6,594 nt of DNA from Treponema sp. (GTDB taxonomy: Bacteria > Spirochaetota > Spirochaetia > Treponematales > Breznakiellaceae), in assembly GCA_031254385.1 (NCBI GenBank), contig JAIRUO010000175.1:1-6594 (forward strand), written 5' to 3'. The position numbers were made by a program, and so were the translations under genes. The notes below the pieces were generated by a model that saw nothing but the letters and a program-made list of their open reading frames with translations, made no database searches and had not been told where the DNA came from. Of this stretch, positions 1-6,270 are shown piece after piece. The stretch's first letter is position 1. Each line of letters begins with the position of its first letter.

Positions 1-93
1 AACCACTACAACATTAATAGTTAATTCATGCCTGGTTGGGGTATATGGCCTTCCTGCGACCTCTGCTAACCTAGAATAAAGGACAAACGTCAT
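1..93 (-). CDS. Possible 5' fragment of an unrecognised membrane-type protein running off the left edge
   Basis: Seen: reading the minus strand, a stop-free frame runs from just after a TAA at 145-147 to the window edge (48 codons). An ATG lies at 91-93, with GGAGG at 107-111, which is 13 nt upstream and rather far. The frame is rich in Trp, Phe and Tyr before the ATG and reads MTFVLYSRLAEVAGRP and onward after it, ending in a run of Val. This could be the start of an integral membrane protein. I do not recognise a family. The outer left arm of the palindrome (31-47) lies inside this frame. Alternatives: chance open frame, the remnant of a gene broken by a frameshift (a T6 run at 135-140 separates it from another open minus frame), or a plus-strand gene tail, since plus frame 2 is also open from base 2 until a TAA at 77-79. 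The fragment is too short to decide. Confidence 0.2.
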   Translation of the reverse strand, partial: MTFVLYSRLAEVAGRPYTPTRHELTINVVVV

Positions 94-183
94 TGGGAAA
101 TAAAAGCCTCCGAGCCAAATAAAAGCGTTAACCCAAAAAAGTTGTTATGCAGGAGAGCGGGGAGGACATATACCCCAACCAGG
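31..183. repeat. 153-bp imperfect palindromic element with perfect 17-bp outer arms
   Basis: Seen: bases 31-47 (cctggttggggtatatg) are the exact reverse complement of 167-183. Pairing continues imperfectly inward: 49-57 against 157-165 is mostly matched, and the tgc/taac bases near 65-70 match the reverse complement near 144-151 after small gaps. Each arm is therefore about 40 nt. Several inner mismatches would be G.U pairs in a plus-strand transcript, so the plus strand folds better than the minus strand. The centre (about 71-143) is AT-rich and holds a 10-bp direct repeat (98-107 and 117-126). No target-site duplication is evident at the ends. Possible identities are a MITE-like non-autonomous element, a structured RNA, or a folded recombination site. 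It lacks the RYYYAAC/GTTRRRY arrangement of integron attC sites. It lies 53 bp beyond the stop codon of the peptidase gene. Confidence 0.6.
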
Positions 184-184
184 A

Positions 185-234
185 TATATAAACTTTTGTA
201 TTTTGCAGTTTGTGAAATTTTGTATTATATAAAC
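185..234. repeat. AT-rich spacer with short direct repeats downstream of the peptidase gene
   Basis: Seen: tatataaac occurs at 185-193 and 226-234, and ttttgtatt at 194-202 and 218-226, surrounding a 15-nt core. These are direct, not inverted, repeats, so they do not form an intrinsic terminator for the minus-strand peptidase gene ending at 237. No hairpin followed by a T tract is visible here. The peptidase transcript may end at the larger palindrome further on, or by a factor-dependent mechanism. Confidence 0.4.
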
Positions 235-236
235 CG

Positions 237-3200
237 CTAAACTGGCAATTTCTGCACATCCACTCCAAAAGCCTTGGCTGCCTTTTCTGCGTCCTTGGTG
301 CCGGTGATGATAACAGGCCAGTGAGCATCTGCGCAGGAGGAGGCCAGACGAGTTAGAACTTGGGCAATGTCGTCTTCTTTGATGTTAATCATAGCCTTTA
401 AACGCCGGGCGCGGTGCCTGTCCTCTACTCCGTAGAGCAGGCGGAGAAAGTCTACCTGGCTTTTTTCTGCGCTGGTCTTGGGCCGGATCTCCCTGGAATA
501 GGAGCCTATTAGCGCTTTTTCCAGGTTTTCTCCCTTGTAGCCGTCAAAGGTCTTTAAGATAGACTTAAAGGCATCGATAGATCGCATGGGGTTGGGATCC
601 CTGTAGGTTGCAAATGCAAAAGTGTTTTCGAGCAGATCAGGACTGGCAAAAGCGCCATAAGCGCCGCCCTTCATGCGTATCTCTTCCCAAAGAGCGCCTG
701 TGGAAAACAGGTGCGAAAGAACCAGTTCCGCTGCTTGGCTGTCCGACCCAAAGGGCGAACCTGGAAGCGTCATACCCGCAAAACCAATCTGCAATGAAGG
801 AGAAGCAAAGATTTCCGGCTTGGAACCGGACGCTGGGGACTTGCAGTCCGGGGACCTGCGGTCCCTCAACGGATTTTTTATCAATGGACTTCCAGTCAAC
901 GGACCTCCGGCCCGAGGAGGCCCCATGTAGCTAAAACGGTCTGCTACTTCTTTTAGGCTTGTTTGAATTGAGGCGGCGTTTCCGCAAAGGTTCACGATTA
1001 GCCCCTCACGAATCAATATATCCCTGATTGACACAAGCATTTTTGCAATTTCCTGAGTGTCAAGTTCTACGAGTTTGTGAATAAACATTAGCTGATCCAG
1101 GCCGCTCCAGCTTTCTTCAACCTGGTTTGAACGGGTAAAATTCCTTCCTGATCGGCTGCGCACAAAACTATGACCAGAGGGCGCAAGGCTTGAATCTATA
1201 TGATTTTTTGCTTCTAGTACTAAATCCCGGATGCGCCTTAAATCTGAAAAATCCGCTTCTATGATCATCCTATGGGCAAGATCAAGGGAAGCTCCGGTTT
1301 TTTCATCAAGGGCTTTTAAGCGGTAAATTATCCAGTCACGGCCGCATAAATCAAAAGCGCGGGATGGGAACGCCACAGGCCCAGAAGAAGGAACCGACGA
1401 ACCGGTATGCAGCATGGCATGAAAATCGCCGGCAGTGCGGGCAAGAAGGCTCGAAACTTCGCCGTAATCCATGCCCGGAAGCCCCATACTCACAATAGCC
1501 CTGGAAAAAAAAGGAAGCCAGAGGTACTCTTCCTTGCTAAAATTATCCACAGGAAATGCCAGATCAACATAGCTGATGCCGTTGGTATACAGGGCATGGC
1601 CCAGAGCAGGAACCCCTTTGGCATCCAAGTATTCACGGTCAATCAATTCAATTTCTGCAGAAAGATCCTTGCGCGAAAGGTGGGGTATGGAGGCAAGCGC
1701 TTCAGGGCTGTCCGGCTCATCCTGGATCTGTTTCAATTTTAAGCTTTTTTCTTTCAGGGCTTTTTTATCGCTTTCCGAAAGCATTGCTTCTTTTTGCGCT
1801 AGAAATTCTGCGAGCTTTGCCTCCTTTTTTTCAAGAAAGTCCTTTTCTGGCTTAACAATTACCAGCGCCCGGTGAGGGTTATCCAGAAAATACTTTTGGA
1901 TGACTGTTTCAAAAAACCTGGGATTTTTTACCAGTCGCTGCTTAAGCCCGTCAAAGAGCGGCGCAAAGAGCAGGCTGTCCCAGGGTTTCCCACCGTGAAG
2001 CCAGCAGCGTAGGGATCTTCGCATCCAGACCAGAGAAAAAGGGCCGCCAGAACGCCTGATTTCCCTGTGGGAAAATTCCATGGAAAGAAGCGCCGCTTCC
2101 ACTTCCTCTTTGGGAATTCCCTTTTCCACAAGACCGCGCAGGGTATCAAAAATAAGGGCTTCAACTTTTTTATGATCAGCGGCTTTTACTCCCTTAAGCC
2201 CCACGGTAAACACGGTTTCCCGGATTTCCCCCTCAAGGCCAGATACCGGAGTAAGATCCTCCCCAAGGCCGGAGTCAATAAGGGCCCTGGTCAAGGGCGA
2301 ACCATCATGACCCAAGAGGGTTTCTGTAAGGGCCGCAAGGTCAATGGTCTCCTGGGTATCAGTAGCATCGCCGCAGAGGAAAGAGACAAATACCGTGGAT
2401 TTTTGTTCGCCCGCGGGGCAGGCTACATTAATAGTCTGGTCTTTTGTCCAGCGCTTCGCCTTGCCAATAGGATTCACGGCTTTGCCCGGCGCAAGAATAG
2501 AGAAGAATTTTTCGTTCAAAAAAGCAAGCTGCTTTTCCGTGGGGATATTCCCGGCCAGGAAGATACGGCAGTTTGCAGGGGAGTAGCAGGACTTATGATA
2601 TTCCTTGAGCCCTTCCCAGGTTAATTGAGGGATACAGTCAGGATCGCCCCCGGATTCAAGGGCATAAGGAGTATCAGGAAGCACGGCCTTAATCGACCAG
2701 AGGCCGGCGTATGCGTCAAGGGAGGAATATGACCCTTTCATCTCGTTGTAAACAACGCCTGACATCTTAAGGCCGGAAGCTTTTTCATCGCCGGATTCGG
2801 CGTTGCCTGATTCGCCGAATTCCAAGTGGTGGGCCTCTTGCATAAAGGTCCATTCTGAAATAAGAGGCCGGAACACCGCATCTCCGTAAACCGCCATCAG
2901 ATTAAAATAATCTTTATCATTGATAGAACTGGCAGGGTAAAGGGTCTTGTCCGGAAAGGTCCAGGCGTTCAAAAAAGTCTGAAGACTCCCCTGCGCCAGA
3001 ACAAGAAATGCGTCTTTGAGGGGATAATTTTCTGAGCCGCATAGAACAGAGTGTTCCAGTATGTGCGATACGCCAGTAGAATCTTCTGGAACCGTGGTAA
3101 AGGCAAAAGAAAAAAGATTTTCAGTATCATCATTATATATATGAAAAACCTCTGCTCCGCTTATTGTATGCTTTGCCCAGATACCGTCTGCTTCTAGCTC

Positions 3201-3272
3201 ACCTAACTCAATAATCTCCAAAATCTCAAATCCGGAGTCTGTTATTTGTCCTTTCTTTAAAGCTGTTTTCAT
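237..3272 (-). CDS. M16C-family zinc metallopeptidase (presequence protease / CYM1-like, insulinase superfamily)
   Basis: Predicted soluble zinc peptidase of about 1011 residues, the usual size for single-chain M16C enzymes, which form a closed chamber and degrade unfolded peptides. Seen, numbered from the ATG at 3270-3272: an inverted zinc motif HILEH at 70-74 (His70 and His74 ligands, Glu73 catalytic) and the third ligand Glu177 in VVYNEMKG. Family blocks such as SLQTFLNAWTFPDKTLYP lie between. A charged helical stretch at about 470-520 precedes the M16C-associated domain (about 525-700, including HALYTNGISYVDLAF). The C-terminal LWEEIRMKGGAYGAF keeps Arg866 and Tyr872 of the substrate-carboxylate site. 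There is no signal peptide or membrane segment, so it is probably cytoplasmic. Start choice: the frame opens at a TTG (3297-3299) directly after an in-frame TGA, but the ATG nine codons later gives the family-like start MKTALKKGQ. Neither has a clear Shine-Dalgarno. Odd feature: a Gly/Pro/Ser-rich insertion at about 784-819. The gene stands alone and is transcribed divergently from the regulators. Family call very secure; physiological substrate unknown. Confidence 0.95.
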   Translation of the reverse strand: MKTALKKGQITDSGFEILEIIELGELEADGIWAKHTISGAEVFHIYNDDTENLFSFAFTTVPEDSTGVSHILEHSVLCGSENYPLKDAFLVLAQGSLQTFLNAWTFPDKTLYPASSINDKDYFNLMAVYGDAVFRPLISEWTFMQEAHHLEFGESGNAESGDEKASGLKMSGVVYNEMKGSYSSLDAYAGLWSIKAVLPDTPYALESGGDPDCIPQLTWEGLKEYHKSCYSPANCRIFLAGNIPTEKQLAFLNEKFFSILAPGKAVNPIGKAKRWTKDQTINVACPAGEQKSTVFVSFLCGDATDTQETIDLAALTETLLGHDGSPLTRALIDSGLGEDLTPVSGLEGEIRETVFTVGLKGVKAADHKKVEALIFDTLRGLVEKGIPKEEVEAALLSMEFSHREIRRSGGPFSLVWMRRSLRCWLHGGKPWDSLLFAPLFDGLKQRLVKNPRFFETVIQKYFLDNPHRALVIVKPEKDFLEKKEAKLAEFLAQKEAMLSESDKKALKEKSLKLKQIQDEPDSPEALASIPHLSRKDLSAEIELIDREYLDAKGVPALGHALYTNGISYVDLAFPVDNFSKEEYLWLPFFSRAIVSMGLPGMDYGEVSSLLARTAGDFHAMLHTGSSVPSSGPVAFPSRAFDLCGRDWIIYRLKALDEKTGASLDLAHRMIIEADFSDLRRIRDLVLEAKNHIDSSLAPSGHSFVRSRSGRNFTRSNQVEESWSGLDQLMFIHKLVELDTQEIAKMLVSIRDILIREGLIVNLCGNAASIQTSLKEVADRFSYMGPPRAGGPLTGSPLIKNPLRDRRSPDCKSPASGSKPEIFASPSLQIGFAGMTLPGSPFGSDSQAAELVLSHLFSTGALWEEIRMKGGAYGAFASPDLLENTFAFATYRDPNPMRSIDAFKSILKTFDGYKGENLEKALIGSYSREIRPKTSAEKSQVDFLRLLYGVEDRHRARRLKAMINIKEDDIAQVLTRLASSCADAHWPVIITGTKDAEKAAKAFGVDVQKLPV
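837..915. repeat. Degenerate 15-bp tandem repeats forming an in-frame insertion in the M16C gene
   Basis: Seen on the plus strand: units ggacttgcagtccgg (837-851), ggacctgcggtccct (852-866), a 4-bp caac, then ggattttttatcaat (871-885), ggacttccagtcaac (886-900) and ggacctccggcccga (901-915). The segments 837-864 and 886-913 match at 22 of 28 positions. Several units are themselves near-palindromes (GGAC..GTCC). Read as protein on the minus strand they give five-residue steps such as GGPLT, GSPLI, KNPLR, DRRSP and DCKSP (about residues 789-813). These sit between two conserved family blocks, where a surface loop would be expected. The frame is kept and the downstream GGAYG block is intact, so the enzyme is probably functional. 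The origin could be replication slippage or insertion of a dispersed palindromic repeat. Confidence 0.7.
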
Positions 3273-3299
3273 GAGTACATCATTATGGTTAGTTGACAA

Positions 3300-3485
3300 T
3301 CATGCAAGAGGGGAACCAGATATCATTGATACGACAAGGCTGCGCGGTGCAGTTAAGTACACAAACCCCTTTATTAATTAAAAAACTCCTAAAAAAATGA
3401 ATAAAATACAGTTTTTGGATATTTTTTATTGGGAACATTTTGTAAAAATCTTTAAATTTTATAGTGTATAGGAGTATAAAATATT
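3300..3485. promoter_or_regulatory. Divergent intergenic regulatory region between the peptidase and regulator genes
   Basis: This stretch separates two divergent genes, so it must hold promoters for both. Its regulator-proximal part (about 3361-3485) is strongly AT-rich with A and T runs. Its peptidase-proximal part has normal composition. Seen: a palindrome tatca-t-tgata at 3321-3331, the 8-bp palindrome ttaattaa at 3374-3381, and the ribosome-binding site AGGAG at 3470-3474, placed 11 nt before the ATG at 3486. AraC-type regulators often control their own promoters, so operator sites for the encoded proteins may lie here. That is inference, and no clear long direct repeat typical of AraC sites is visible. 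No convincing minus-strand promoter for the peptidase could be picked out by eye. Confidence 0.55.
3429..3457 (+). promoter_or_regulatory. Weak sigma-70-like promoter candidate for the regulator pair
   Basis: TTGGGA (3429-3434), a 17-nt spacer, then TTAAAT (3452-3457) would start transcription near 3464. That would leave a leader of roughly 20 nt containing the AGGAG at 3470-3474. The hexamers match the consensus only partly, and such AT-rich DNA gives many chance matches. A TATAGT at 3460-3465 is a better -10 hexamer but would start the transcript on top of the ribosome-binding site. Confidence 0.25.
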
Positions 3486-4802
3486 ATGAGCGGTGATTTA
3501 ACAACAAGCCTGGCTCAAGAAACCGTTATTAACCGAAGGGAAATCGAACCCCTTTTTTTGGAAGCCCAACAATTAATGGAATGGTACGAAAAAGCTTCGG
3601 GATGCGAAACTCTAATACATAATGCAGACGGTTCTTCCGTTAGCCAGGCAAACAGGAGAAAATCTCTTAGTTTTTGCGTGCTTTGCAGGTCCTGTTCTTC
3701 CGGCTCATCAGATACCTGCAATGAAGATGAATGCCCCTGTGCGCAATTGCACAAGGAAGCCCAATTAAAGGCAGAACGAGGAGGAGTATACGTATATGCC
3801 TGCAAGCTAGGGTTCAGTTACTGGACCAGTCCCCTGTATGCGGGATTCCGCTACGCCGGTTCGCTGGTGTCGGGCCAAGTTCTGGCAGTTTCAAGGAAAG
3901 AGGCAATGGAACGCTTCAAGGCATCCTTTGGAATACCCAAAGAAAAAATAAGCAGCCTGCTATCAGCGGTTCCAGAAAAAACCCACGAAGAAATCCACGC
4001 CCTGGCTGGACTGCTTATGATCTGCGCGGGGAAACTTTCCATATACCCCAGGAATAATGCTCCAACCATACAAAGGACCTCCGGGAAAAAGTCAACTGAA
4101 AAAACGACGGAAACTGTCCAGGAAAACAGGGACAAAAGCCGGGCGCTGTTTCAGGAAAAAGAGCGAACCCTTCTGGCGGCATTGCGCCGTGGGGACATGA
4201 AGGCTGTTCAGAAATCCCTTGATGAGCTTTTGGACATGGTTCAAAAAACCGGCAATATGGACTTTATCGCAATAAAGTACAAGTTCATAGAGCAGGCAGC
4301 CTCTCTTTCAAGGTCAGCAGGAAATCCCGGAAATATCGAAAACCATAGCCGTTGTCTGGGGCGTATTCAGGACTCGGCGAATATGGAAGAACTCAGGGAA
4401 AACCTGCGGCTCTATATCGAATACATAGGAACCGAAATTTTCTCTTTCCGGGGACTGCGTCATGCTTGCGCTCTTCGCAAAGCGGAACGGTTTATATGGA
4501 GCAATTACACGCGCAAAATCAGCCTTGGCGAAATAGCCGCGGCTTCTGGACTATCGGCCCCCTACTTTAGCTCCATCTTTAAGGAGGAAAGAGGCATAAA
4601 CCTATCTTCATATCTTAATCAGCTCCGAGTGGAAAAGGCTGCCGGCCTTTTAGAAGAAACCGGCTTTTCCCTTGCGCAAATTGCGGAAGCCTGCGGTTTT
4701 GAAGATCAGAACTGGTTTTCAAAAATTTTTAAAAGCCGCATGGGCATGAGTCCAGGCAAATTCAGGGAACAGGGGAACAAAAAAATTCAAAAGGAAGAAT
4801 AA
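3486..4802 (+). CDS. PocR-domain AraC-family transcriptional regulator (first of a tandem pair)
   Basis: Predicted cytoplasmic DNA-binding regulator of 438 residues. Seen: an N-terminal PocR-type sensory domain (about 22-185) with Cys64-x2-Cys67-x2-Cys70, Cys78, Cys83, PCAQLH (Cys85, His89), YACKLGF (Cys106), and WTSPLYAG leading to the SGQVL block (129-133). A hydrophilic linker (about 188-222) follows. Next is a helical middle region (about 225-320) starting ERTLLAALRRGD and ending FSFRGLRHACAL. A C-terminal AraC double helix-turn-helix (about 330-428) includes SLGEIAAASGLSAPYFSSIF and the second recognition region CGFEDQNWFSKIFK. PocR domains are known or proposed to bind small organic ligands such as 1,2-propanediol. 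The ligand here is unknown, and the cysteines could hold a metal or redox cofactor. Start: ATG preceded by AGGAG. It is followed after 1 nt by its paralogue, so the two form an operon. The pocR name is withheld because no cobalamin or propanediol genes are nearby. Confidence 0.93.
   Translation: MSGDLTTSLAQETVINRREIEPLFLEAQQLMEWYEKASGCETLIHNADGSSVSQANRRKSLSFCVLCRSCSSGSSDTCNEDECPCAQLHKEAQLKAERGGVYVYACKLGFSYWTSPLYAGFRYAGSLVSGQVLAVSRKEAMERFKASFGIPKEKISSLLSAVPEKTHEEIHALAGLLMICAGKLSIYPRNNAPTIQRTSGKKSTEKTTETVQENRDKSRALFQEKERTLLAALRRGDMKAVQKSLDELLDMVQKTGNMDFIAIKYKFIEQAASLSRSAGNPGNIENHSRCLGRIQDSANMEELRENLRLYIEYIGTEIFSFRGLRHACALRKAERFIWSNYTRKISLGEIAAASGLSAPYFSSIFKEERGINLSSYLNQLRVEKAAGLLEETGFSLAQIAEACGFEDQNWFSKIFKSRMGMSPGKFREQGNKKIQKEE
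4791..4795 (+). promoter_or_regulatory. Ribosome-binding site of the second regulator, inside the end of the first gene
   Basis: AAGGA ends 8 nt before the ATG at 4804 and lies within the last codons of the upstream gene, whose TAA is at 4800-4802. With a 1-nt gap between stop and start, this arrangement fixes the start of the second gene and suggests translational coupling. Confidence 0.7.
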
Positions 4803-4803
4803 A

Positions 4804-6195
4804 ATGAAAGGTCAAAAAAGCATCACAGAAACTCAGCAGCGGACGGACCCTCTTTTGTTAAAGGCCCGTCACATTCTAGCTTCCTATACCAGGTCTACCG
4901 GCACGATGGTTGGCATCCTGGATCACAACGGTCAAATTCCGGAGGCTCTTGACGATGTAGTAAATGACAGAAACATCTGTCTTTACTGCATGAAATGCCA
5001 ATCAAACACAACAGTTACAAGAAGCTCGGATTTTAAGCTAAACCCTTGCGTAGAATTGCACAATGATGAAATGAAAAAGTCTCAATCATCAGGTGGAATC
5101 TCCACTTATATGTGCGATCTGGGTTTCATGTTCTGGACAAATCCGGTTTATTCGGGAAAGCATTCAATCGGATCCGTGATAGGTAGCGGCGTCCTGGGCG
5201 TAGATAGGGAGGAAACAGTCGAAAAGATGCTAAGCATGTGCAATGGCGCAGACAGCAGAGAGTACCTACAAAACCTTATCTCTATATTTCCCAAGGCTGC
5301 GCCAAAGCATGTCAGCGCCCTGTCCGAACTAATGTACATCTGCTCGGAATCTATCATGCATAACAATTCCAGTTTCTACGATACCTTAAAACGCAGGGCA
5401 GATCAGCAAAAAAAGCTTGTGGAAATAACGCGGGACTTGAGAAATAAATATAACGCAAGCCCTTTGCCCGAATACCCCATAGATAAAGAAAGGGCTTTTT
5501 TAGGAGCTATCCGCCACGGCAACTTGAAAAAGGGGCTTTTGTACCTAGATGAGCTATTGGGCATACTCCTTTTTACCTATCCTGGAGATTTTAAGAACAT
5601 ACAACTGCGCATACTAGAGTTGGCGCTTATGCTTACCCAGACAGAAAATGCGTCGCGGAATATTTCGGAAATATTTTCCAATGCCAGCCGTCAGTTTTTA
5701 AAGGCCATAGAAGAAGCAGAAAATCCAGAAGACCTCGTTGACGCCATTCACCTGATGACCAGGTATCTTGCTGAAACCGCCTTTTCCTTCCAGGGTATAC
5801 GCCACGGATCGGCATTAAAAAAGGCCGACCAGTACATTAAGGACAATTTTGCCCGGAAGATCAGCCTTGAAGAAATTGCCGCTGCCTCCGGTCTTTCGGC
5901 ACCTTATTTTAGTACCATCTTCAAGGATGAAATGGGAGAAAGCCTTTCCGGCTATCTCAACCGCCTACGCGTGGAAAAGGCCGCCTGTTTATTGGCAGAG
6001 ACGGAAATGCCCCTTAGCGAAATTACCCATTCCTGCGGATTTGGAGATCAGAGCTGGTTCTCAAAAATATTTAAAATATACGCCGGGGTAAAACCCAATG
6101 AGTTCCGGCAGAAAAGAAGAGCCAGGCATTTGGACTTTCCCGCAAGCAAGTTCTCCAAAGAATATATGGCCCTGGTGCGGCATGACAACCATTAA
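4804..6195 (+). CDS. PocR-domain AraC-family transcriptional regulator (second of a tandem pair)
   Basis: Predicted 463-residue regulator with the same plan as its upstream neighbour. Seen: a PocR-type domain (about 16-185) with Cys59-x2-Cys62-x2-Cys65, PCVELH (Cys82, His86), YMCDLGF (Cys104) and WTNPVYSG. A linker and helical middle region (about 190-330) opens ERAFLGAIRHGN and ends FSFQGIRHGSAL. The AraC double helix-turn-helix (about 338-435) includes SLEEIAAASGLSAPYFSTIF and CGFGDQSWFSKIFK. By my alignment the DNA-binding domains of the pair share 58 of 86 residues, while the sensory domains are much less alike, so they arose by duplication and probably sense different signals. Differences: the GQ in the SGQVL block of the first protein becomes SG here, two extra cysteines of the first (78, 83) are missing, and a basic tail of about 28 residues follows the HTH. 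It ends just before a strong terminator. The ligand and target genes cannot be told from the sequence. Confidence 0.93.
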   Translation: MKGQKSITETQQRTDPLLLKARHILASYTRSTGTMVGILDHNGQIPEALDDVVNDRNICLYCMKCQSNTTVTRSSDFKLNPCVELHNDEMKKSQSSGGISTYMCDLGFMFWTNPVYSGKHSIGSVIGSGVLGVDREETVEKMLSMCNGADSREYLQNLISIFPKAAPKHVSALSELMYICSESIMHNNSSFYDTLKRRADQQKKLVEITRDLRNKYNASPLPEYPIDKERAFLGAIRHGNLKKGLLYLDELLGILLFTYPGDFKNIQLRILELALMLTQTENASRNISEIFSNASRQFLKAIEEAENPEDLVDAIHLMTRYLAETAFSFQGIRHGSALKKADQYIKDNFARKISLEEIAAASGLSAPYFSTIFKDEMGESLSGYLNRLRVEKAACLLAETEMPLSEITHSCGFGDQSWFSKIFKIYAGVKPNEFRQKRRARHLDFPASKFSKEYMALVRHDNH

Positions 6196-6200
6196 CGAAT

Positions 6201-6226
6201 AAAGGCCGTCCGAAAGGACGGCCTTT
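6201..6226. terminator. Strong hairpin terminator, probably bidirectional
   Basis: A perfect 11-bp stem, aaaggccgtcc (6201-6211) with ggacggccttt (6216-6226), closes a GAAA tetraloop 5 nt after the stop of the second regulator. The plus-strand tail is T-rich but interrupted (tttaaactttatt). On the minus strand the stem ends in TTTATT, so the same hairpin can end the convergent ABC ATPase gene, whose stop is 45 bp away. Confidence 0.88.
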
Positions 6227-6270
6227 AAACTTTATTAACTTGATTTTAAAATGCAGCCCCTAAAACCGCA

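Noticed and set aside
31..183. Integron attC site
   Set aside because: The outer arms read GGTTGGGG on the left and CCCCAACC on the right, the reverse of the RYYYAAC...GTTRRRY order. No integrase or cassette layout is visible.
608..934. Plus-strand open frames covering the 15-bp repeats
   Set aside because: These are antisense to conserved parts of the peptidase. The repeats keep the minus-strand frame, which continues into the GGAYG block.
2067..2624. Long plus-strand open frame (185 codons) opposite the peptidase gene
   Set aside because: It is an antisense shadow of a gene with unmistakable M16C motifs. It has no recognisable domain or ribosome-binding site, and its composition reflects the complementary codon positions.
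3300..3366. Short upstream minus-strand leader frame ending in the TGA just before the peptidase TTG
   Set aside because: It starts with GTG at poor spacing from a GGGG, is about 20 codons, has no attenuator structure, and is likely a chance frame.
4039..4050. Second copy of the palindrome arm (catatacccca) inside the first regulator gene
   Set aside because: Only 11 bases match, within conserved-frame coding sequence and without a partner arm, so this is consistent with chance.
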